A stretch of 49,501 nt of DNA from Acaryochloris sp. IP29b_bin.176 (GTDB taxonomy: Bacteria; Cyanobacteriota; Cyanobacteriia; Thermosynechococcales; Thermosynechococcaceae), in assembly GCA_028285315.1 (NCBI GenBank), contig JANQPU010000064.1, positions 1 through 49,501 on the forward strand. The letters run 5' to 3'. The first letter of the stretch is position 1. Each line of letters starts with the position of its first letter. Both the position numbers and the translations under genes were made by a program. The notes under the pieces are model-generated. The model worked only from the letters and a program-made list of their open reading frames with translations, did no database searches and was not told the origin of the DNA. Of the stretch, positions 44,619-49,501 are shown in pieces.

Positions 44619-45443
44619 TCAAACTGTGTGTTGAGAGAGCATTCTTTGGGCCTCCACTGCAACATTAAAAAAATCGTGTTGAGAAGGAGCAGGTTCACTC
44701 TCTCCTTGCTGGAGCCACAATAAAAACTCAATATTGCCCTTTGGACCTGGTAAGGGGGACCAGGTTAACCCTGCATAGTGCCACCCCAAGGCTGATGCAG
44801 ATTTCCAGACTTGTGCGATCGCATCTCCGTGTGCATGGGAATCTCGTACCACACCCTGTTTACCCACTCGATCCTGGCCCACTTCAAACTGGGGTTTGAC
44901 GAGGAGAACGATCTCCCGTGGAGGTTGTAAGAGCTGCCACAATGCAGGCAATATTTTGGTGAGGGAAATGAACGAGACATCAATCACGCCTAAATCAGGC
45001 ATAGAGGCTTGCTCAGCATACAAATCAGCAGGTTGAAGATAGCGAAGATTGGTGCGTTCTCTCAGAATTACCCGAGGATCAGTACGAAGTTTCCAAGCTA
45101 CCTGTCCATAGCCAACATCAATGCCATAAATCTGTTTAGCCCCCGCTTGCAGTAGACAGTCCGTAAATCCCCCTGTAGAGATGCCGCCATCTAGACAAAT
45201 TCGGTCTTGCACTTGAATAGGAAATTCAGCTAATGCCTTTTCTAACTTATGGCCACCACGAGAGACATAGGGAGACTTTTGTTTGACCTGAATATCTGCC
45301 GTTAATTGAACTTCTGTCCCTGGTTTGTCAATAATGTGGTCATTAACCCTTACTTCCCCAGCTCGGATCACCCGCTGGGCCTGCTGCCGGGAGGTACATA
45401 ACTCTAATGAAACGAGTAAGGTATCCAGTCGCTGTTTAGCCAA
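44619..45443 (-). CDS. tlyA: TlyA-family rRNA 2'-O-methyltransferase
   Basis: A 274-residue protein with an N-terminal S4 RNA-binding domain (RLDTLLVSLELCTSRQQAQR to about 65) and a FtsJ/RrmJ-like Rossmann methyltransferase. SAM-binding and catalytic regions include LDGGISTGGFTDCLLQAG, GIDVGYGQVAWKLRTDPRV, VIDVSFISLTKILPAL, LLVKPQFEVG and GPKGNIEFLLWL. TlyA proteins methylate cytidines in 16S and 23S rRNA, affecting capreomycin sensitivity in mycobacteria; some are also called haemolysin A. The start is a TTG at 45443, with a GGAG 13 bases upstream and a stop codon in frame just before it, so no longer start exists. Confidence 0.9.
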   Translation of the reverse strand: MAKQRLDTLLVSLELCTSRQQAQRVIRAGEVRVNDHIIDKPGTEVQLTADIQVKQKSPYVSRGGHKLEKALAEFPIQVQDRICLDGGISTGGFTDCLLQAGAKQIYGIDVGYGQVAWKLRTDPRVILRERTNLRYLQPADLYAEQASMPDLGVIDVSFISLTKILPALWQLLQPPREIVLLVKPQFEVGQDRVGKQGVVRDSHAHGDAIAQVWKSASALGWHYAGLTWSPLPGPKGNIEFLLWLQQGESEPAPSQHDFFNVAVEAQRMLSQHTV

Positions 45444-45562
45444 GGTGAGGGTTATTCTCCATCATTGCTTTCCCAATTCTAGAAGCCTGCTCTCCCTGAC
45501 TAACAGTCAGACCCCCTAAAATACTAGATAAGCCAGCCGTATCTACGTTAGACCTAAACCTC

Positions 45563-45955
45563 ATGTTTGGTAGTTTTCAAACGAGTAAACTCAGAATTGA
45601 AATTAATGCCTCCGAGACAGCATTGCGGAATGCGTTAACTCAGGGATCACAAATTAGACAATGGCTATGGCCCCAAACGTTTTCAGATGATTTACCCTCA
45701 ATATTAAAACCAGGGGCCGTCTTTACGAGCTGGCTTGGTCCTGTCGAAATCCAACATCACATTGATGTGGCTGATAGCAACACCCTGCGATTCATCTTGA
45801 GCAAAGGGGTGGATGGTTTTCAAGAATGGTCCTGGGGAGAAAAATGGGTGCAGTCCCGCCTAGAGGGGGTTTCATTGCTTCCTCTCAATGTGGGCCAAAG
45901 CCTGACCCTACTGCGATTAAAGGCATTTTTGGAATGGCGTAGTTCGGAAGTCTAG
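45563..45955 (+). CDS. SRPBCC-like small protein
   Basis: A 130-residue soluble protein, probably of the SRPBCC/polyketide-cyclase-like fold. The N-terminal strand LRIEINASETALRNALTQGS, the hydrophobic SWLGPVEIQHHIDVADSNTL region and the C-terminal helix LNVGQSLTLLRLKAFLEW suit a helix-grip fold that holds a small hydrophobic ligand, and the tail recalls conserved cyanobacterial proteins of this type. No catalytic residue can be assigned. It is convergent with the stress-protein gene, overlapping it by four bases at the stop codons. Confidence 0.6.
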   Translation: MFGSFQTSKLRIEINASETALRNALTQGSQIRQWLWPQTFSDDLPSILKPGAVFTSWLGPVEIQHHIDVADSNTLRFILSKGVDGFQEWSWGEKWVQSRLEGVSLLPLNVGQSLTLLRLKAFLEWRSSEV

Positions 45956-46371
45956 CGCACTACCATCACTGAGCAGGAGGCATCACTGACCACCTGGCTG
46001 CTGACAGATCGTTGAAGAATTCGAGTCACGCCTGTTAACCCTCGACTGCCAATCAAAATTAAATTTGCTTTGTAGATATTGGCTAGCCGGACAATTTCTT
46101 CGGCCGGATCACCCGTCACTATTTCTAAACTACTGTCGCAAGGAAGTGACGCTTGGTGGGTTTGTAATTCTTCTTCAATATGGCGAAATAATCCCAGTTT
46201 CGGATCGGAATAAGGGCGATCTGCAGGTTTCTCCTCACCGATTTCGTTGGTAGAAATCACGTGAGTTAGGATCACTTTCTCCACTGACTCTAGTTGAAGA
46301 CTCTTGAGGGCCTGCATGACCCGCTCAGAAAGTTCGGGGCTATCCAGGGCGACCAGGATTGTATTGAACAC
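45952..46371 (-). CDS. Universal stress protein (UspA family), altered nucleotide motif
   Basis: A 139-residue protein with the Rossmann-like Usp fold, starting ILVALDSPELSERVMQALKS. The ATP-binding motif in the family is G-x2-G-x9-G-(S/T). Here it reads GSRGLTGVTRILQRSVSSQV, so the third glycine is replaced by Arg. Nucleotide binding may be weakened. Family members promote survival under starvation, oxidative or other stress. The start is GTG at 46371, with a GAGG ribosome site immediately upstream. It overlaps the end of the convergent SRPBCC-like gene by four bases. Confidence 0.85.
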   Translation of the reverse strand: MFNTILVALDSPELSERVMQALKSLQLESVEKVILTHVISTNEIGEEKPADRPYSDPKLGLFRHIEEELQTHQASLPCDSSLEIVTGDPAEEIVRLANIYKANLILIGSRGLTGVTRILQRSVSSQVVSDASCSVMVVR

Positions 46372-46509
46372 TCAACCTCACTCCTGTTGAACTAACAATT
46401 CCTACTTTAGGGTTTTGTAGTCCCAACCAATAGACTTGCATTGTCTAGTCATACTCAGATGCTGTCAACAACAATTCTTAATTTTGGCTTGGCAAGTAGA
46501 CTGTAAAGT

Positions 46510-47151
46510 ATGCTTACTTCTGAATCGAAGCCTCGTTGCTTACTTCATCTGGATGCTAGTGCTCGCATCCAAGGATCATTGTCCCGTCAACTTACACAGG
46601 CGTTTGTCTCTCAATGGCAACAAGCGAACCCCAATCATACCCTGATCTATCGCGATCTGGGCAGCTCACCTATCCCTCATATTGATGCAACTTGGGTCGC
46701 CGCTTATGAGTCTGAACCGGAGCAGCGAACCCCAGAGATGAGGGCTGCGGTCGCACTGTCCGATACCCTGATCGATGAACTGATGGCGGCAGACTGCTAT
46801 GTGGTGGGAATGCCCATGTACAATTTAACGGTGCCTTCCAGCTTTAAGGCATATATTGATCAGGTGATCCGGCGCGATCGCACCTTGCACATCGAGAATG
46901 GTACACCGCAAGGACAATTGGCAGGTAAAAAGCTATTAGTCATCACAACCCGAAAATATAATTACCGAGTGGGTTCAGGCCGGGAAGACCGAGATTTCCT
47001 AGAACCTTATCTCAATGCAATTTTTAATGTTTTGGAGCTTATGGATATTTCATATATTCATGCTGACAAGCTAGCGTTATCCGACGCTGAAAGAGAGCAA
47101 TCTCTAGCCAATGCGACCTATGCCATTCACCAACTAGCCTTGACCTTTTGA
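46510..47151 (+). CDS. azoR: FMN-dependent NADH-azoreductase
   Basis: A 213-residue flavodoxin-like oxidoreductase. The FMN phosphate site is LHLDASARIQGSLSRQLTQA, the MPMYNLTVPSSFKAYIDQVI segment is characteristic of AzoR, and LLVITTRKYNYRVGSG contains the flavin-binding loop. AzoR-type enzymes reduce azo dyes and quinones with NADH, and in the cell probably protect against thiol or quinone stress. Length is typical (about 200). The neighbouring stress-protein gene is divergent, separated by about 140 bases. Confidence 0.9.
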   Translation: MLTSESKPRCLLHLDASARIQGSLSRQLTQAFVSQWQQANPNHTLIYRDLGSSPIPHIDATWVAAYESEPEQRTPEMRAAVALSDTLIDELMAADCYVVGMPMYNLTVPSSFKAYIDQVIRRDRTLHIENGTPQGQLAGKKLLVITTRKYNYRVGSGREDRDFLEPYLNAIFNVLELMDISYIHADKLALSDAEREQSLANATYAIHQLALTF

Positions 47152-47169
47152 TCGCTCTTTAAGCATTAA

Positions 47170-47205
47170 GGCTGGAAAGTAGATACTTTCCAGCCCCCTT
47201 GATTT
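47170..47205 (+). terminator. Strong terminator hairpin after azoR
   Basis: GGCTGGAAAGTA (47170-47181) pairs perfectly with TACTTTCCAGCC (47184-47195), giving a stem of about 11 pairs. It is followed by a CCCCTTGATTTCTTT run that is moderately T-rich. It lies 19 bases after the azoR stop. Confidence 0.65.
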
Positions 47206-47278
47206 CTTTGATTCCAGTAAGCTGTACTCCTCACCCTGCCAGCACAATTAAGGCAAAAGACTAAATCGGATGTTTTGA

Positions 47279-47641
47279 TCAGTCGTCTTGCTGCTCCAGA
47301 ATTCCTGCAAATTGCTCTTTGACACCTTCTAAGAGATTGGGTTGATCTCCATCTACCTGAGGTAACAGGCCCGCAAGCTGTTTGGACTCTTCCAACGCCA
47401 TAAACATAACGACCAGCTTTTCTTGGGTTTTCTGCACCGCCTCCGCCAGTTGTTCTCTATTTTCCGTCATATTTTCGATCTGACTCGTCAATGACGAAAT
47501 TTGATCTTGTGTTTCTTCCAGTTCTTTCTCTGAAACTTGCTGCTTAATAATTGAGCGAGATTGTAAAAAGATGATGAGAATAATAGCCCCTAAAAAGGCG
47601 AGGAACAGAAAATCTGGAGCCATGGTATCGTTCGCAGTCAT
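47279..47641 (-). CDS. Small membrane-anchored coiled-coil protein
   Basis: A 120-residue protein with one N-terminal membrane helix (LFLAFLGAIILIIFLQ, about 12-27) followed by a long predicted coiled coil (ISSLTSQIENMTENREQLAE and neighbours, to about residue 90) and a short acidic tail. No enzymatic motif is visible. The ATG at 47641 has an AAGGAAGG ribosome site upstream. It may organise a membrane complex, but no partner is evident. It lies between azoR (convergent) and ftsH, on the same strand as ftsH, after the ftsH terminator. Confidence 0.7.
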   Translation of the reverse strand: MTANDTMAPDFLFLAFLGAIILIIFLQSRSIIKQQVSEKELEETQDQISSLTSQIENMTENREQLAEAVQKTQEKLVVMFMALEESKQLAGLLPQVDGDQPNLLEGVKEQFAGILEQQDD

Positions 47642-47785
47642 ATTAACCTTCCTTGTTTATAAGTAATGCACGCGCCTATTTATGGGTTACCACTTTGTGT
47701 AATCCACTGTAAAGCGTTCACTTAGATCCTCTCAACACTATGCAAATACTCGAAATAGAAAAGTTTTTTTGCATCACATCTGGAT

Positions 47786-47815
47786 CGAAAAAGACCCCCT
47801 GCTCAGCAGGGGGCC
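47786..47815 (-). terminator. Rho-independent terminator of ftsH
   Basis: CCCCCTGCT (47795-47803) and AGCAGGGGG (47805-47813) form a strong GC-rich hairpin. Read on the minus strand it is followed by a T run (TCTTTTTCG). It lies 35 bases after the ftsH stop codon. Confidence 0.75.
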
Positions 47816-47847
47816 ACCCAAAGGAAGGATCTTCTATTGATTGAGAT

Positions 47848-49501
47848 TTAGACAGCCACTGGCTCCTGCTCCTCAGCGGGCTGGGTATGTACATCAGGAT
47901 GGACCTTGGCCAGCATTTCTCTGAGGGCATCGCCCTCAATCACCTCCGACTGCAGCAACTGCTCCGAGATCATCTCCAGCAGCGCCTTATTCCCCTTGAG
48001 AATACTCAGCGCTTCCTGATGAGCCGACTCGACAATCCCCTTGACCTCCTTATCAATCGCCTTAGCCGTCTCATCACTCACCATCCGGCGAGCATTCATG
48101 CCGCCCCCCAGGAAATTGTTCTGCTGACCCTTGTCATAGGCCAGCGGTCCTAACACCTCACTCATGCCATAGGACGTCACCATCTGCTCCGCTAAATCCG
48201 TCGCTCTTTGCAAGTCATTGGAAGCCCCCGTCGTAATACTGCCAAAGATCACTTCCTCAGCCGCTCGTCCTCCCAATAGAGTCGCAATCTGACCTCTGAG
48301 TTCAGCCTCATTCAACAAGAACCGATCTTCCGTAGGCACCTGCAGAGTGTAACCGAGTGCAGCCATTCCTCTGGGGACAATCGAAATCTTCTCCACCTGC
48401 TCCGTGCCCGACATCTTGGCCCCGACCAGGGCATGACCGACCTCGTGATAGGCGACAATCTTCTTTTCCTTATCATTGAGGACCCGGCTCTTCTTCTCTA
48501 GACCTGCCACCACTCGTTCAATGGCTTCCGCAAAATCTTGAGTTTCAACGAGTTTACTGCCTCGACGCGCCGCCAACAGAGCCGCTTCATTCACCAGATT
48601 GGCTAAGTCTGCCCCTGCAAACCCAGGGGTACGAGTCGCCATAGCCTTGAGGTCAACATTCTCCCCCAGCTTCACTTTCTTAGCATAGATTTCCAGAATC
48701 GCGAGACGACCACTGAGGTCCGGACGGTCCACGAGGACTTGGCGGTCAAATCGACCGGGTCTTAAAAGAGCTGGGTCTAGGGTTTCAGGTCGGTTCGTCG
48801 CCGCCAAGACAATCACCGTGGCATCTCCTGCCCCAAAACCATCCATTTCCGTCAAGAGTTGGTTCAGGGTTTGTTCGCGCTCATCGTTGCCCCCCACGAA
48901 GCCATTGCCTCCGGCCCGAGATTTACCAATCGCATCAAGTTCATCAATAAAGATAATGCAAGGGGCTTTCTTTTTGGCTTGCTCAAACAGGTCCCGAACT
49001 CGGGCGGCACCCGTCCCGACAAACAGTTCCACAAATTCTGAACCGGAGATACTGAAGAAGGGCACCCCGGCTTCGCCCGCAACAGCTTTGGCCATAAGGG
49101 TTTTACCGGTTCCAGGGGGTCCTACCAATAGAACACCTTTGGGAATCTTGGCGCCAATCTCGGTGAAGCGTTGGGGAGCCTGGAGGAATTCAACGATTTC
49201 TGCGAGTTCGGCTTTGGATTCTTCTACCCCAGCGACGTCATCAAAAGTGACTTTGTTGTCATCACCTTCGACATAGACTTTGGCTTTGTTTTTGGTGACG
49301 GAGAGAGCCCCTTGGGGACCGCCGCCGCCGATGCCGCCCCGACTAAAGAATTGGAAGATGGCGACGAAGATCACGGGAGGAATGACCCAACTGAGGAGGG
49401 TGGTGAACCAGCGATTTCCAGCAGGCGGGGTGGCGGCGAATTCGACGCCTTTGGATTCGAGGAGTTTGGGTAATTCTAGGTCGAAAATGGGGGTGGTTTC
49501 T
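47848..49501 (-). CDS. ftsH: ATP-dependent zinc metalloprotease FtsH (5' end outside window)
   Basis: A membrane-anchored AAA+ protease that removes damaged membrane proteins, including photosystem II D1 in cyanobacteria. The frame is open to the window edge and encodes [20 protein letters not shown], a periplasmic segment, then the second membrane helix ([19 protein letters not shown]) and GGG linker, so the true start lies beyond 49501. Walker A is GPPGTGKT, Walker B is [11 protein letters not shown], the SRH region contains [20 protein letters not shown], and the zinc site is HEVGH with the downstream acidic ligand in [18 protein letters not shown]. All catalytic residues are present. The HEVGH form and C-terminal length match cyanobacterial FtsH2/FtsH3-type proteins. 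A strong terminator follows. Confidence 0.96.
   Translation of the reverse strand, partial: ETTPIFDLELPKLLESKGVEFAATPPAGNRWFTTLLSWVIPPVIFVAIFQFFSRGGIGGGGPQGALSVTKNKAKVYVEGDDNKVTFDDVAGVEESKAELAEIVEFLQAPQRFTEIGAKIPKGVLLVGPPGTGKTLMAKAVAGEAGVPFFSISGSEFVELFVGTGAARVRDLFEQAKKKAPCIIFIDELDAIGKSRAGGNGFVGGNDEREQTLNQLLTEMDGFGAGDATVIVLAATNRPETLDPALLRPGRFDRQVLVDRPDLSGRLAILEIYAKKVKLGENVDLKAMATRTPGFAGADLANLVNEAALLAARRGSKLVETQDFAEAIERVVAGLEKKSRVLNDKEKKIVAYHEVGHALVGAKMSGTEQVEKISIVPRGMAALGYTLQVPTEDRFLLNEAELRGQIATLLGGRAAEEVIFGSITTGASNDLQRATDLAEQMVTSYGMSEVLGPLAYDKGQQNNFLGGGMNARRMVSDETAKAIDKEVKGIVESAHQEALSILKGNKALLEMISEQLLQSEVIEGDALREMLAKVHPDVHTQPAEEQEPVAV

Noticed and set aside
47848-49501. A start codon at 49374 for FtsH
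   Set aside because: That GTG lies inside the second membrane helix; the frame is open and FtsH-like out to the window edge, so the gene is simply cut by the window.
1-49501. tRNA, rRNA or CRISPR arrays
   Set aside because: No cloverleaf with a GTTCRA-type T-arm, no rRNA-like stretch, and no regularly spaced direct repeats were seen.

Overview
The window looks like a stretch of cyanobacterial chromosome. The evidence is the frequent GCGATCGC-type (HIP1-like) octamers, an RpaB/Ycf27-type response regulator, a DUF2288-type protein, an N-terminally extended RecG, an FtsH with an HEVGH zinc site, and several cyanobacteria-style multi-domain signalling proteins. The decayed IS1- and IS630-type transposases and the moderate GC content would suit a large, IS-rich genome such as Acaryochloris. 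That genus is an inference, not something the sequence proves.

Layout. (1) 1-5996: a phosphate-linked block. A minus-strand operon encodes a LicC-like nucleotidyltransferase, an APH/choline-kinase-like protein and a CDP-glycerol-glycerophosphotransferase-like protein, and ends in a truncated pstB that overlaps the preceding gene by ATGA. An MFS permease lies upstream. The operon and the permease each have a three-repeat Pho-box-like site in front of them. (2) 6000-11165: a decayed IS1-type transposase interrupted by a REP-like palindrome, an L-lactate-permease-family gene, a DUF6918-like gene, an RpaB-like regulator with a TTG start, and a broken IS630 transposase. (3) 11217-16430: an HTTM-like membrane protein, an alpha/beta hydrolase, a pentapeptide-repeat protein and an MscS channel with a C-terminal DEP domain. 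(4) 16585-25355: an FHA-PAS-GAF-GGDEF-EAL protein, a GNAT acetyltransferase, RecG, a tiny secreted protein made of seven octapeptide repeats, dUTPase, a TPR protein and DUF2288. (5) 25435-31345: an ornithine-cyclodeaminase-family gene divergent from an HcnABC/opine-oxidase-type cassette, followed by a saccharopine-dehydrogenase-like reductase. (6) 31410-38228: a secreted VWA/SdrD/GEVED protein, adhesin-like pseudogene debris, a REC-GGDEF-EAL protein and a convergent CslA/cellulose-synthase-like glycosyltransferase. (7) 38611-40608: an AT-rich single gene joining a GHKL ATPase to a Shedu-like (DUF4263-type) PD-(D/E)xK nuclease domain, the best candidate here for an unusual defence system. (8) 40710-49501: a Ser/Thr kinase, a HerA-like ATPase without NurA, TlyA, a SRPBCC-like protein, a universal stress protein, azoreductase, a coiled-coil membrane protein and FtsH, whose 5' end runs off the window.

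How the genes may work together. Region 1 appears to be a phosphate-starvation unit that modifies a surface polymer or phospho-alcohol. Region 5 looks like a small amino/imino-acid oxidation unit. The REC-GGDEF-EAL protein beside a processive glycosyltransferase suggests c-di-GMP-linked polysaccharide production. I saw no rRNA, tRNA or CRISPR array.
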